A stretch of DNA of 64,000 nt from Saprospira grandis DSM 2844 (GCF_000275825.1 NZ_JH719942.1:2120160-2184159), one strand, 5' to 3'; counted from the first letter of the stretch, positions 7,979-16,636 are shown. Translations and numbers: made by a program. The notes: generated by a model from the letters alone, not told the origin.

Positions 7979-8863
7979 TTGGCTACTTATTCGATTCGTG
8001 ACCTTGAAAAACTGTCTGGCATCAAAGCCCATACGATTCGGATTTGGGAACAGCGATATAGTATAATTGAGCCCAAGCGTACGGCAACCAATATTCGGTA
8101 TTATACGGATGAAGACTTGCAGTACTTGCTTAATATTGCCTTCCTGAACCGAAACGGTATGCGTATTTCTAAGATTGCCCGTTTGACGCAGAAAGAGGTT
8201 TTGGAGCGGGTAGAAAACATTGCGGAGGAGAGCGAGGAGCAGAGCAATTTATTGCAGCGGCTCACTATGGCGATGATGGAATTTAATGAGTTGGAGTTTG
8301 AGCGGATTTTGAACCAAGAGGCGGAAAAGTCGGGCTTTGAGTCCTTATTGACCGAGCTCTTATTGCCCTTTTTAGAAAAGCTCAGTTTGCTTTGGCTAAC
8401 GGGGGCGGTGCGCATTGTGCATGAGCAATTTGTGCATCATTTGATTCGGCAGCGCTTGGCCCATCAGTTATATTTGTTGGGAAATGAGCCTGCAAAAGAA
8501 GATCGGCCCAGGGTACTATTGTTTGAGCCCTTGGGAGAGCAACAAGAGATTTTGTTGTTATTGTATCATTATTATTTGCGTTCTAGAGGTTGTGCGAGCT
8601 GTTATTTGGGCAGCCAAATTCCGCCCAAGGAGCTAGAAGTGGCTGTAGATCAATTTAAGCCAACTGGTATATTTACGACTAGCTCTAGCAATAATGGGCA
8701 GTTGTCTCCTCAGGAGTTTTTGGGGGAGCTCTGCCAAACTTATCCCGATATTCAGGTATTTTGTTCGGCCCAACCCATTATGCACCCTTTAGAGGCGGCC
8801 CCCAACCTCAGTTTGTTTGAGGATTTTAGTGAATTTATCGACTTTTTGTCAGAACTCTCCTAA
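7979..8863 (+). CDS. MerR-family regulator with a cobalamin-binding-like domain lacking the His ligand
   Basis: This 294-residue protein has an N-terminal MerR winged helix (IRDLEKLSGIKAHTIRIWEQRY) followed by a helical cap and a Rossmann-like domain as in CarH/LitR light or B12 regulators. Where those proteins have W-x9-EH and ExxH-type B12-contacting residues, this one reads WLTGAVRIVHEQF and GEQQEILL, so the histidines are replaced by Gln. B12 binding therefore looks unlikely, as in B12-independent members of the family. The start is TTG at 7979, since the MerR domain begins immediately and no ATG precedes it. A Xer recombinase gene follows after 2 bp. Confidence 0.85.
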   Translation: MATYSIRDLEKLSGIKAHTIRIWEQRYSIIEPKRTATNIRYYTDEDLQYLLNIAFLNRNGMRISKIARLTQKEVLERVENIAEESEEQSNLLQRLTMAMMEFNELEFERILNQEAEKSGFESLLTELLLPFLEKLSLLWLTGAVRIVHEQFVHHLIRQRLAHQLYLLGNEPAKEDRPRVLLFEPLGEQQEILLLLYHYYLRSRGCASCYLGSQIPPKELEVAVDQFKPTGIFTTSSSNNGQLSPQEFLGELCQTYPDIQVFCSAQPIMHPLEAAPNLSLFEDFSEFIDFLSELS

Positions 8864-8865
8864 TT

Positions 8866-9765
8866 ATGCAGCTAGCGGCTTTTCTGCAGTTTTTGCGCTA
8901 CGAAAAGCGCTATTCGGAGCATAGCTGTCGGGCTTATGCTACAGATTTACGGCAGTTTAATGCCTTTTTGAAGGAAAGATATGAGCTAGAAGAGGCCAAA
9001 GCCGTCAATCTGGGCATTTTGCGCTCTTGGCTGGTAGAACTGATGCAGCAGGGCCGCGCCAGTAGCACCATTCACAGAAAGGCCAGTAGTTTGCAGCGCT
9101 ATTTTAAGTTTTTGATGCAGGAGGGCCAATTGAAAGAAAACCCCATGCAAGCTTTGCAGCTGCCCAAAAAAAAGGCCGCCTTGCCTCACTTTTTGGCCGA
9201 ACAGCAATTGGCTAAGCTCTTTAGTGGACCTTATTTTGAAGCCGATTTTCCAGGCCAAAGAGATCGCCTGATGTTGCAGCTTTTTTATCATACAGGCATG
9301 CGCCGAGCCGAATTGTTGGGCCTGCGCTGGACGGATTGGGACCAAGGACTCGAACAACTGAGAATTTTGGGGAAAGGCCAAAAAATGCGCATTATTCCCA
9401 TTTTACCCCAACTCAATACCGCCTTGACCAATTTTAAAACCTTGGCCCAAGAAGAGCTTCCCAATTTTGACCCCAAAGGACTCATTATCCTCAATGACCA
9501 AGGCCAGGCGCCCTACCCCAAATGGGTCTATAATAAGGTGCGGCAGTATTTGGGCCTCGTCACTACCCAAGAAGAACGCAGCCCGCATAGCCTGCGCCAT
9601 AGTTTTGCCACCCACCTGAGCAACCAAGGGGCCGACCTACAAGCCATTAAGCTGCTTTTGGGCCATAGTAGCTTGGCCGCTACACAGGTCTATACCCACA
9701 ACTCTTTAGAACAACTCAAGAAAGTATATGCCCAAAGCCACCCTAAAGCCAAAAAAAAGAAATAA
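8866..9765 (+). CDS. XerC/XerD-type tyrosine recombinase
   Basis: This 299-residue protein has an N-terminal SAM-like DNA-binding domain (RYEKRYSEHSCRAYATDLRQF) and a catalytic domain with all expected residues: Arg in TGMRRAE (about 146), Lys in LGKGQK (about 170-173), HSLR (H241, R244), LGHSS (H267) and the nucleophile Tyr in VYTH (Y276). Xer recombinases resolve chromosome dimers at dif. Length and chromosomal setting favour a housekeeping XerC/D over a phage integrase. It sits in a three-gene run with the MerR gene and a membrane protein. No dif-like site was identified in the window. Confidence 0.92.
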   Translation: MQLAAFLQFLRYEKRYSEHSCRAYATDLRQFNAFLKERYELEEAKAVNLGILRSWLVELMQQGRASSTIHRKASSLQRYFKFLMQEGQLKENPMQALQLPKKKAALPHFLAEQQLAKLFSGPYFEADFPGQRDRLMLQLFYHTGMRRAELLGLRWTDWDQGLEQLRILGKGQKMRIIPILPQLNTALTNFKTLAQEELPNFDPKGLIILNDQGQAPYPKWVYNKVRQYLGLVTTQEERSPHSLRHSFATHLSNQGADLQAIKLLLGHSSLAATQVYTHNSLEQLKKVYAQSHPKAKKKK

Positions 9766-9791
9766 TTTTGCCCGCTAAACTAGAGTATACT

Positions 9792-10289
9792 ATGACGGAT
9801 CTTGCAAAACAACAGTTTCAACTCAAACTCAAACTCGAACTCATCTTCTGGGCACTTACGCTACTGCTGGTGGGCCTGCTGACTTACCCGCTTTTTAGCA
9901 TTATGCAGGACTGGAGCTTTGTCTATGCCAATGCCCTCTTTATTGTCATTTTTGTTACCTATACCCGCCACCTTTTTTTGCTCAAATATAGCTTTCTGGC
10001 CTATGCCCAATGGGCCAAGTTTGTACTCATTTTTGCCAGTATCCCCCTGATTTTTAAGCTAATCGAATATACCTTCAATTTCCAAGACTTTATGGAGTCT
10101 GAAGGCCTGCCGAGCTTTACGCCCTACTTTTATCCCGAGGTAGGCATCAAACAACAACAACAATTGCTCAGCTATATGAAAGGGGAATACCTCTTTTTTG
10201 GCGTGGCCAGCATTATCGCAACCGTTTTACTCCCTTTCCGCCTGCTCATTTCCTATTGGCGGGTCTATAATAAACAAGGAACGGTATAA
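9792..10289 (+). CDS. four-helix integral membrane protein of unknown function
   Basis: This is about 165 residues with membrane segments LIFWALTLLLVGLLTYPLF, FVYANALFIVIFVTY, FVLIFASIPLIFKLI and LFFGVASIIATVLLPF. ATG 9792 is preferred over an upstream TTG at 9768, which would start 2 bp after the recombinase stop. I do not recognise the family. It is probably translated from the same transcript as the recombinase. Confidence 0.8.
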   Translation: MTDLAKQQFQLKLKLELIFWALTLLLVGLLTYPLFSIMQDWSFVYANALFIVIFVTYTRHLFLLKYSFLAYAQWAKFVLIFASIPLIFKLIEYTFNFQDFMESEGLPSFTPYFYPEVGIKQQQQLLSYMKGEYLFFGVASIIATVLLPFRLLISYWRVYNKQGTV

Positions 10290-10301
10290 AACTGCTGTTT
10301 T

Positions 10302-10463
10302 GGGGCCTCCGCCTCGCTTCGCTCGTCGGCGCTACGCTTTGGGGCTCGCTCTTCGCTCGGCCCTTCACTGGCTGCGCCAGCTCGGTCTGGCCTTCGGCCA
10401 CCCCGCCGCATCGCTAGGCCAGTCGCTTCGCTCCTTTGCGGCGGCTTCGCCGCCTGCTTGCCG
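10302..10463 (+). repeat. GC-rich hairpin-mosaic element, copy 4 (family B)
   Basis: Head GGGGCCTCCGC, linker GGCGCTACGCTTTGGGGCTC, core variant GCTCGCTCTTCGCTCGGCCC, hairpin 2 CTGGCTGCGCCAG, hairpin 3 GGCCTTCGGCC, linker GCATCGCTAGGCC and terminal GGCGGCTTCGCCGCC. It begins 12 bp after the membrane protein stop. Confidence 0.88.
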
Positions 10464-10578
10464 CAATAAATAAAGGAAAGTAGAGCAGCAGTTGGCCAAC
10501 ATATAGCTAAGTTTTCAGAAAAAGCTGTAACTTATTTTGCGTTTTAATCGTTTTGAGTCTGTAAGTACTAACCATTCT

Positions 10579-11043
10579 ATGAAAAACAAATTTGTTGCGG
10601 CCATTTTGGCCTTCTTCCTCGGCTTTATCGGTATTCATAAGTTCTACCTGAATCGTCCAGTACAAGGGATTTTTTATCTGCTATTGTTTTGGACCGGGAT
10701 TCCTGGCTTCATTGCCTTGGTGGAGACGATTATGCTATTGTTTATGTCTAAAGAGACCTTTGACCATAAGTATAACTACGATACTACTGCAGGAGTAGGC
10801 CGTATGTTGGTCCGAGAAAAACAAGCGCTTTACCGAGAAAAAATTCAACTAGAGCGCCTGCGCCTAAAAGAAGAGCGAGAAAAGACCCAAAACCGCCTGA
10901 ACAATAAAAAAATTGCGGTCAAAAAAATTACGGGCGAGCAGGCCGATACCCTAGCCGCTTGGCAAGATTTACTTGATAAAGGCATCATTGACCAATACGA
11001 GTTTGAAGAAAAGAAAAGAGTCATTTTAGGCCGAGACGATTAA
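10579..11043 (+). CDS. TM2-domain membrane protein with a C-terminal SHOCT-like segment
   Basis: The protein has 154 residues from ATG 10579; an upstream TTG adds unlikely sequence. The N-terminus is a TM2 domain, two hydrophobic helices around LGFIGIHKFYLNRPVQGI and IPGFIALVETIMLLFM. A charged coiled coil follows, and a C-terminal segment ALAAW..LLDKGIIDQYEFEEKK resembles a SHOCT domain. Function is not known for this family; the architecture suggests a small inner-membrane protein with a cytoplasmic oligomerisation tail. It has its own intergenic space on both sides. Confidence 0.85.
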   Translation: MKNKFVAAILAFFLGFIGIHKFYLNRPVQGIFYLLLFWTGIPGFIALVETIMLLFMSKETFDHKYNYDTTAGVGRMLVREKQALYREKIQLERLRLKEEREKTQNRLNNKKIAVKKITGEQADTLAAWQDLLDKGIIDQYEFEEKKRVILGRDD

Positions 11044-11226
11044 ACCTGTTGGTCCTAAAACTTTCATAAATAGCCTAGTAGATATGCAGCCCACAGTAAC
11101 TATGAGCTGTTAATATTTAATTAACTACTGTTTTAGTTTAATCTTTTTCAGTAGTTTTGGCTGCACTCTACTAAAAGTGTATCATTTTTGTACATACATT
11201 TTCATTACTTACTTAAATTTCACAGC

Positions 11227-11655
11227 ATGAAACAGATCATGATGCTTTTCGCTATGCTAATGTTTGCAGGCATGGCCCACGCACAATGTCCTCACGCTGC
11301 TGCTAAAGCTGCTAAAGCTGAAGCTACAGCAACTACAAAAACCACTACTAAGTCTAAGAAAGCTTGTACCAACCAAGCTGCTTGCACCAAAGGCGACAAA
11401 AAAGGTTGCTGCAAGTCTAAGGCTTCAGCTACTGCTGCTGCCAACACAAAGTCTTGCTCTAAGGCTGCAGCTGGTAAATCTTGCTGCAAATCAAAAGCTG
11501 CTGCAACTGCCACAGCTGCTTCTAACAAGAAAGCTTGCACTAAATCTGCAGCTGCTTGTACCAAGGGCGACAAAAAGTCTTGCTGTAAGTCAAAGGCCAA
11601 AGCTACTGCTGCTGCCGCTGCTAACAAAAAGACCAAAGCCGCTCAAAAAGGCTAA
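11227..11655 (+). CDS. secreted Cys/Lys/Ala-rich repeat protein
   Basis: About 142 residues: a clear signal peptide (MKQIMMLFAMLMFAGMAHAQ) followed by a low-complexity mature chain of Ala, Lys, Thr and Cys. The unit KACT..AACTKGDKK.CCKSKA.AT occurs twice, and CCKSK three times. No fold is recognised. Clustered CC and CxxxC pairs with many lysines could bind metal or cross-link outside the cell, but that is only a possibility. ATG 11227 is chosen because it begins the signal peptide. A strong terminator follows. The other frames and the antisense strand are open over this region only because of the repeat. Confidence 0.8.
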   Translation: MKQIMMLFAMLMFAGMAHAQCPHAAAKAAKAEATATTKTTTKSKKACTNQAACTKGDKKGCCKSKASATAAANTKSCSKAAAGKSCCKSKAAATATAASNKKACTKSAAACTKGDKKSCCKSKAKATAAAAANKKTKAAQKG

Positions 11656-11677
11656 GCTTTTGTGCTAAATAATGTTG

Positions 11678-11710
11678 AAGCCGGCTCCCTTTGGGAGCCG
11701 GCTTTTTTTT
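11678..11710 (+). terminator. Rho-independent terminator after the Cys-rich gene
   Basis: A perfect 12-bp stem AAGCCGGCTCCC with a 3-nt loop is followed by eight T residues. Confidence 0.92.
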
Positions 11711-11872
11711 GGCCCAAAGGGCCTTTTGGCTGGCCCATTGGGCCAGGGCAGGCCTAGCGCTGCGGAGTGGGTGGCCGCAGGCCAGACCCAGCCGCCGAAG
11801 GCGGCGCAGGGCCGAGCAGACTTGCGAGCCCCGCAGCATAGCGCCGCAAGGCGAAGCCGCAGCGGAGGCCCC
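11711..11872 (-). repeat. GC-rich hairpin-mosaic element, copy 5 (family B)
   Basis: On the minus strand: head GGGGCCTCCGC, a stem-like CGGCTTCGCCTTGCGG, linker GCGCTATGCTGCGGGGCTC, core GCTCGCAAGTCTGCTCGGCC, hairpin 2 GCCGCCTTCGGCGGC and hairpin 3 GGCCTGCGGCC. The first G of the head is the last base of the TAG stop of the ABC permease gene, so the element edge abuts that codon exactly. Confidence 0.88.
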
Positions 11873-12897
11873 TAATCTAAAGGCTTAGTGAGCAGAAGAA
11901 AGAGCAGAAAGGGGGCGCCAAATAGCGAGCTAATGAGATTGATGGGCAGCAATTGCTCGAGGCCAGGGAGCTGGGCCAAAATTTGGCAGGCCAGCAGCAA
12001 AACTGCTCCCAAAAGGGCCGTAAAAGGCAGTAAAACTTGATGGCGCTGGCTGCCCAAAATCAATCGGGCCAAATGCGGTACGGCCATACCGACAAAGCCA
12101 ATGGGGCCACAAAAAGCCGTGATGCCCCCAGCCAAAAGAGAAGAAATGAGAAGAATTTGCCAGCGCAGGCGGCTAGTATTTAGGCCCAAAGAGCGGGCTT
12201 CGGTAGGGCCAAGTAGCCAAATATTGAGTCCCTGAGCCAGTAAAAAGGCCAAAAAGAGGGCAAAAAAGACCAAAGGCGTGAGCAAGGCCAGCTCGCCCCA
12301 GCCCAGGCGGTTGAGGTCGCCCATGCTCCAAAAAATAAAAGATTGCAATTCTTCTTTGGGGCTAAAATATTGGAGAAAAAGGATGAACGCATTGGTAAAA
12401 CTGCCTAGCATCAGGCCCATGAGGAGCAGATGGGCGGGCCGTTGGCCCAGGCGCCAAGCCAAAAGCAACAAAATAAGGAGGCAAAGGGCGGCTCCGCTGG
12501 CTGCAGCTGCTAAAAGGCCCCATCGGCTAGCGGCCCAAAAAGAGCTTAGGCCTAGTAAGCTGCCGCCCATAATCCAGAGCGCGGCTCCTAGTCCCGCTGC
12601 GCTACTAATGCCCAAAACAAAGGGGCCCGCAATGGGATTTCGGAAAAAAGTTTGCAGTAAAAGTCCACTCACCGACAAGCCCGCACCGGCCAAAATGGCG
12701 GCCAGACTTCGGGGGAGGCGTAGCTGCCAAATGATGCTCGCCAGCCCTTCGGTAGATTGAGGGCCAAGAGAAAGCCCTTGCCACAATTGGCTGATGGAAA
12801 TAGGGCTAGAGCCCAGCGCCAAACTTAGGGCGAAGAGCAGAAGAAGGGTTAGAAAGAGCGAAAAAAATCGGTTAAAATGCAGCATCCGCCCAATCAT
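11872..12897 (-). CDS. FecCD/BtuC-type ABC transporter permease
   Basis: This 341-residue protein has about ten hydrophobic helices and the family motifs LRLPRSLAAILAGAGLSVSG and QTFFRNPIAGPFVLGISSAAGLGA. A C-terminal GPIGFVGMAVPHLARLILG segment contacts the ATPase. It imports ferric siderophores, haem or cobalamin across the inner membrane. The start overlaps the end of the upstream binding-lipoprotein gene by up to 26 bp; an alternative ATG lies at 12885. The partner ATPase gene is not adjacent, because the repeat begins right at this stop codon, so the ATPase must be elsewhere. Confidence 0.93.
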   Translation of the reverse strand: MIGRMLHFNRFFSLFLTLLLLFALSLALGSSPISISQLWQGLSLGPQSTEGLASIIWQLRLPRSLAAILAGAGLSVSGLLLQTFFRNPIAGPFVLGISSAAGLGAALWIMGGSLLGLSSFWAASRWGLLAAAASGAALCLLILLLLAWRLGQRPAHLLLMGLMLGSFTNAFILFLQYFSPKEELQSFIFWSMGDLNRLGWGELALLTPLVFFALFLAFLLAQGLNIWLLGPTEARSLGLNTSRLRWQILLISSLLAGGITAFCGPIGFVGMAVPHLARLILGSQRHQVLLPFTALLGAVLLLACQILAQLPGLEQLLPINLISSLFGAPFLLFLLLTKPLD

Positions 12898-13966
12898 AAT
12901 AATAATGGAGATGCCAATTGGGCAAAAGCTCTGGCTGGAAAATATGGATCAGGTCGCCAAGCACTTCATCGGGATAAATAGTGCCTGATTCAAAGAAGCT
13001 GCGGCGACCGGTGCCACAGTAAACATTGCCATAATAATTATAGATCTTTTTTTGCTGAAAGGCCTGGAAAAGAGCATAGCGGGGATTGCTGGCGCTTAGC
13101 TCCTGATAGCTCCTGTAACTACCCACATTAAGCCAGTAATCGGCCTTTTGTCCTTTGGCCAAAACGGCCTCAAAATCTAGGGGGACCCCCTCTTTTCCGG
13201 GCAGGTCTTTCCAGAGATAATTGGCTTGTGCATCGGCTAGGTATTGGGCCATAAAGCTTTTTCCTCCAGCTAAATACCAGCCACCGCCAAACTGGCTACC
13301 CAACAAAACTGAAGGCCGTGTTTGGGCCTTTTGGGCTAGCTGTTTTAGTTCTTCATAGGCGGCAAAGCGCTCATCTACAAAATCTTTGGCCAGCTCATCT
13401 TTTTCGAAGAGCAGACCAAACAAGCGAATCCATTCCATTTGGGCGAGGGGAGAGGCTTCTGCATATTCTTTAAGGCGAAGCTCGGGAATATTTAGGTCGG
13501 CTAGTTTGGGGTCGGCTTTGGCCCCATAACCAACCACCAACTCCGGCGATAGCAAAAGCAAAGCCTCATAATTAAGCTGTTCTCGGCCCAATTTGGGGAG
13601 GCCCTTAGCATAATGGCTTCTAAAATCTCTTGCATCAGAAATGCCCACTACGCTTTTATGCTCATCGAGAAGTTCGATCATGGCCCAGGCTGGACTACTT
13701 TTGCAGACCACTCTTTTTAGGGGGTAGGGCAAATACTGGTAGTTTTCCAGCTTTTTGCTGATTTTCAACGTCCTAGGATAAAGGCAAAAGCGCTGCTCGT
13801 CAATTTCTACTAAATATTGTCCATTTTCTATAGCCTTGATATTAAACCCTTGGGCCTGCCGAAGCTCTATGGAAAAGGCAGTTTGCGGTTCTTTCTGGCT
13901 AGAAGTTGGTGCTTCTCCTTGGCAAGCAAAGAGCAAAAGCACTAAAAGAGGGAAAAGGTATCGCAT
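12872..13966 (-). CDS. periplasmic metal-chelate/cobalamin-binding lipoprotein (TroA/BtuF-like)
   Basis: This 364-residue protein has a lipoprotein signal (LLVLLLFACQG, Cys about residue 15). It has the two-lobed binding-protein segments of the class III family: RVVCKSSPAWAMIELLD.. near the N-lobe, LLLLSPELVVGYGA, and a C-lobe with VLLGSQFGGGWYLAGG and KADYWLNVGSY. It should deliver the chelate to the permease encoded next. The translational overlap argues for one operon. The substrate (siderophore, haem or B12) cannot be told from sequence. Confidence 0.88.
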   Translation of the reverse strand: MRYLFPLLVLLLFACQGEAPTSSQKEPQTAFSIELRQAQGFNIKAIENGQYLVEIDEQRFCLYPRTLKISKKLENYQYLPYPLKRVVCKSSPAWAMIELLDEHKSVVGISDARDFRSHYAKGLPKLGREQLNYEALLLLSPELVVGYGAKADPKLADLNIPELRLKEYAEASPLAQMEWIRLFGLLFEKDELAKDFVDERFAAYEELKQLAQKAQTRPSVLLGSQFGGGWYLAGGKSFMAQYLADAQANYLWKDLPGKEGVPLDFEAVLAKGQKADYWLNVGSYRSYQELSASNPRYALFQAFQQKKIYNYYGNVYCGTGRRSFFESGTIYPDEVLGDLIHIFQPELLPNWHLHYYYDWADAAF

Positions 13967-14338
13967 AAAAGGCTTTTATGTAGAGAAATACTTAAAGCCC
14001 AAAGTTAGGGAAAAAGCGGACAGTCTAAAAAACTAAGCTTTTGTTAAACTGCTTTTGAAAGGGGGAAATGAGTCAGAAAAACAAACTAAATCCTTAGTCT
14101 TAAGTAAAGCAATTATTAACAGTTAGTTAGCCACTGGCCAATGAAAAGAGGGAAAATAAAAGACTTCAAAATATAATTGATCTTTGCTAAAGATAGGGAC
14201 AAAATTAAGTCTAAGAGCCTGTTAAATGCCTAGCTATACTTAACAAAGGCTTAATAATGGACTTGTATTCTATAATAATTTGCCTATTTTTACAAAACTG
14301 AAGCTATTGTTCTAATTACACAATTTTAAATCTATTTT
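13967..14338. other. 372-bp divergent intergenic region
   Basis: AT-rich DNA between the minus-strand lipoprotein gene and the plus-strand T9SS gene. It must hold both promoters. I could not fix either, because no exact TAnnTTTG lies at a sensible distance. No repeat element, riboswitch or open gene is visible. Confidence 0.5.
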
Positions 14339-16378
14339 ATGTTTAACCAAAAACTTACACAAGTACTGGTTGCACTTGTCTTCTTGTTTTCTGCAGGAAG
14401 CTTGTCTGCACAAACAGTTCTATGGGGTGCCGGTTCTTCCGATACTCAAATTGACTCTATTGGCCGTTTTGCTGCCGATACGATTACTGGCCTAGATGGT
14501 TTGGGCTGGACCGTAGATAGCGTTGCTGGTGAATGGGTCTACTCTGTAGACGGAATTTCTCAGGGTGGTTTCTCTTCTGGTACTCCCGGCCTAACTTCTC
14601 CTTCTGTTGGAGATGGTGTGGCTTTCTTTGATTCTGACTTCTGGTTTGCTGAAGGGATTGTTCCTCAAACAGGTACTATTATCTCTCCTGCTTTTGACTT
14701 GACTGGATACGAGGATTCTATCGTTGTTCTTGAGTTCTATGCTGGTCTTCGTGACTTTGCCTCTACAGCAAATAGCGCTGGCTTTTCTGTAGATGGTGGT
14801 ACAACTTGGACAGACTTTGACGTGATCGCTGCTCTTGGTATTCCTAGTGGTGATGCTGGTGAAGGTATGGTGACCTTTAATGTATCTAGCGCTATCAATG
14901 CGGCTGCTAGCTTGACTAACTGCCACGTTCGCTTCTACTTTGAAGGCGATTCTTACTACTATGGCGTAGATGATGTTACTGTCCGCACTTCTGAGGTAAC
15001 TTATGACATCGCTATTGATGAGGAGTACAATCCCCCCAAAGTGGTAGGTTCTAATCAGTTGCCCCTACGTATGGTGAATGCCGACGAAATGGGCTGGGGT
15101 GCCAATATCGTAAATAACGATATCGGAGATATCAACGCTGGTGAAGCTATGCTTTATGTGACTGTCTCTGAAACAGGTAGTGGTACTGTTGCTGTTATGG
15201 ACTCTATGGCCGTTCCCGCTATCGCTCCCGGTACTGATACTGCACTTTATATGCCTGCATTTAGCAATGGTTGGATGCCCACTGCTGCTGGTCAATACCG
15301 CGTAGATTATTCTGTATCTTATAGCGCTAATGTGCAAACTGATACCACTAATGATGTTTATACGGACTTCTTTACGATCACTGCCGATGATTACCTTTCT
15401 AAGGTAGGCCGTGATCTAACCGGTTTCCCCACTGCCGATAACGCTACGCTTCCAGGGGTGCGTACTGCAGATGGTTTCCTTCCCGCAGAGCACGAATGGG
15501 GTTCTATGTACTACATTCCTAACTATACAGTCACTAATGGTGATTCTATCGTTGCAGATTCGTTCCTTTATACTGGAGCTACTGCCAATGCAGCTACTGG
15601 TGTAACTGAGGCTGTTGTTCAAGTTCGTCTCTATAAGTTTAATGATGATGATGGAAGCGGTTTCTGGACTGCTCAGCCTACTGGCCCCTCTGATCCCGAA
15701 TTGCCTATCCAAGCTTTGGGTGTAGATACTTTCACTCTTGATGCCGCTGCTACTTTCCGCCAACGTGCCGTTGCGCTTAGCAACCTAAACGGGGGTAATG
15801 GCGCTGTTCTACAGCCCAACTCTTTCTATGTAGCTACTATTCTTTGCAGCGACCAAATTAACGGTCTACGTGATGCCAATGGTGATACTCGTCATATGTT
15901 TATTGGTAACTCTGAAGATAAGTATGACTTTACTATCGACTCTATGCCTAACTACTTTATTCCTGCTTCTATCGTTCGTTCTGCCTACATCGATCCTACC
16001 GGAACGGTAACTGGCCTACAGGACAACCAATGGTATGCTGGAGGTTATGAGTCTGGTATTGTGCCTTCTATTGGTCTTACTTTGACTGATGCAATCACAG
16101 TTAATGTAACGGCTAACGAAGCAGTAACTACGGAGTTCAATATCTTCCCCAACCCCGCTACTGAGCAGATTTCTGCCAAAGTAGAGTTGACGGAGATGAA
16201 CAGCAATGTAGAGTACATCATCACTGATGCTACTGGACGTGTTGTGATCAAAGAACAAAAGGCTGATCTTCAGTCTGATGTAGTGACTTACGATGTAAGC
16301 AACCTACCTGCTGGCGTTTACTTCTTTACGGTTCGTACCGCTCAAGGTGCTAGCTCTCAGAAGTTTGTTAAGCAGTAA
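14339..16378 (+). CDS. secreted protein with T9SS type A sorting domain
   Basis: This 679-residue protein has a signal peptide ending SAGSLSAQ. The N-terminal third contains LFYAG..DGGTTWTDF-type and VRFYFEGDSYYYGVDDVTV segments typical of jelly-roll, adhesin-like domains. The middle is Thr/Asp-rich beta sequence. The C-terminus carries the T9SS sorting signature FNIFPNPATEQ ... DATGRVV ... NLPAGVYFFTV ... KFVKQ. It is exported through Sec and then by the gliding-associated type IX system to the surface or medium. Codon use is strongly biased to a few codons, as in abundant proteins. No catalytic motif was recognised. Confidence 0.88.
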   Translation: MFNQKLTQVLVALVFLFSAGSLSAQTVLWGAGSSDTQIDSIGRFAADTITGLDGLGWTVDSVAGEWVYSVDGISQGGFSSGTPGLTSPSVGDGVAFFDSDFWFAEGIVPQTGTIISPAFDLTGYEDSIVVLEFYAGLRDFASTANSAGFSVDGGTTWTDFDVIAALGIPSGDAGEGMVTFNVSSAINAAASLTNCHVRFYFEGDSYYYGVDDVTVRTSEVTYDIAIDEEYNPPKVVGSNQLPLRMVNADEMGWGANIVNNDIGDINAGEAMLYVTVSETGSGTVAVMDSMAVPAIAPGTDTALYMPAFSNGWMPTAAGQYRVDYSVSYSANVQTDTTNDVYTDFFTITADDYLSKVGRDLTGFPTADNATLPGVRTADGFLPAEHEWGSMYYIPNYTVTNGDSIVADSFLYTGATANAATGVTEAVVQVRLYKFNDDDGSGFWTAQPTGPSDPELPIQALGVDTFTLDAAATFRQRAVALSNLNGGNGAVLQPNSFYVATILCSDQINGLRDANGDTRHMFIGNSEDKYDFTIDSMPNYFIPASIVRSAYIDPTGTVTGLQDNQWYAGGYESGIVPSIGLTLTDAITVNVTANEAVTTEFNIFPNPATEQISAKVELTEMNSNVEYIITDATGRVVIKEQKADLQSDVVTYDVSNLPAGVYFFTVRTAQGASSQKFVKQ

Positions 16379-16401
16379 GCTTAGTTAAGCTATAATTTTT
16401 T

Positions 16402-16440
16402 GCAGCTCAGACAGTCTTTCTGTTTGGGCTGCTTTTTTTT
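16402..16440 (+). terminator. Rho-independent terminator after the T9SS cargo gene
   Basis: Stem GCAGCTCAGACAG paired imperfectly with CTGTTTGGGCTGC, followed by eight T residues. Confidence 0.85.
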
Positions 16441-16459
16441 GCCCTTTTTTCTTTTTTTT

Positions 16460-16610
16460 GGGGCTGCCCCGCCCTGCGGGCGGGTCGGGCTGTGTCAGGG
16501 CTCGCAAGTCTGCTCGGCCCTTCAGCCCTTTGGGCTTCGGTCTGGCCTTCGGCCCCCCTTATCCATCCCTCAGCCGCGTCGCTTCGCTCCTTTGCGGCGG
16601 CTGCGCCGCC
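16460..16610 (+). repeat. GC-rich hairpin-mosaic element, copy 6 (family A)
   Basis: Head GGGGCTGCCCC after an 8-T tract, hairpin 1 GCCCTGCGGGC, core GCTCGCAAGTCTGCTCGGCC, hairpin 2 AGCCCTTTGGGCT, hairpin 3 GGCCTTCGGCC, linker TATCCATCCCTCAGCC and terminal GGCGGCTGCGCCGCC. The glycosyltransferase starts 27 bp after it, and the element's open frame falsely extends that gene. Confidence 0.88.
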
Positions 16611-16636
16611 TTTTCTTGGTCCAAAACCTTCTCCTT

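Noticed and set aside
11264-11668. Alternative-frame and antisense open frames over the Cys-rich gene
   Set aside because: They arise from the repetitive Ala/Lys/Cys codons; only the annotated frame has a signal peptide.
14130-14175. GCCACTGG followed by GGGAAA upstream of the T9SS gene, next to a possible cobalamin transporter, suggested a B12 riboswitch
   Set aside because: The B12-box consensus and the other conserved blocks are missing, and the motif lies on the strand leading to the T9SS gene, not to the transporter.
16400-16636. Long open frames running through the GC-rich elements (for example before the glycosyltransferase, and at 26219-26483, 54976-55216, 62222-62491)
   Set aside because: The elements are poor in stop codons, so open frames occur on both strands. 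They show translated hairpins rather than protein-like sequence, and the real genes begin at later ATGs with signal peptides or conserved N-termini.
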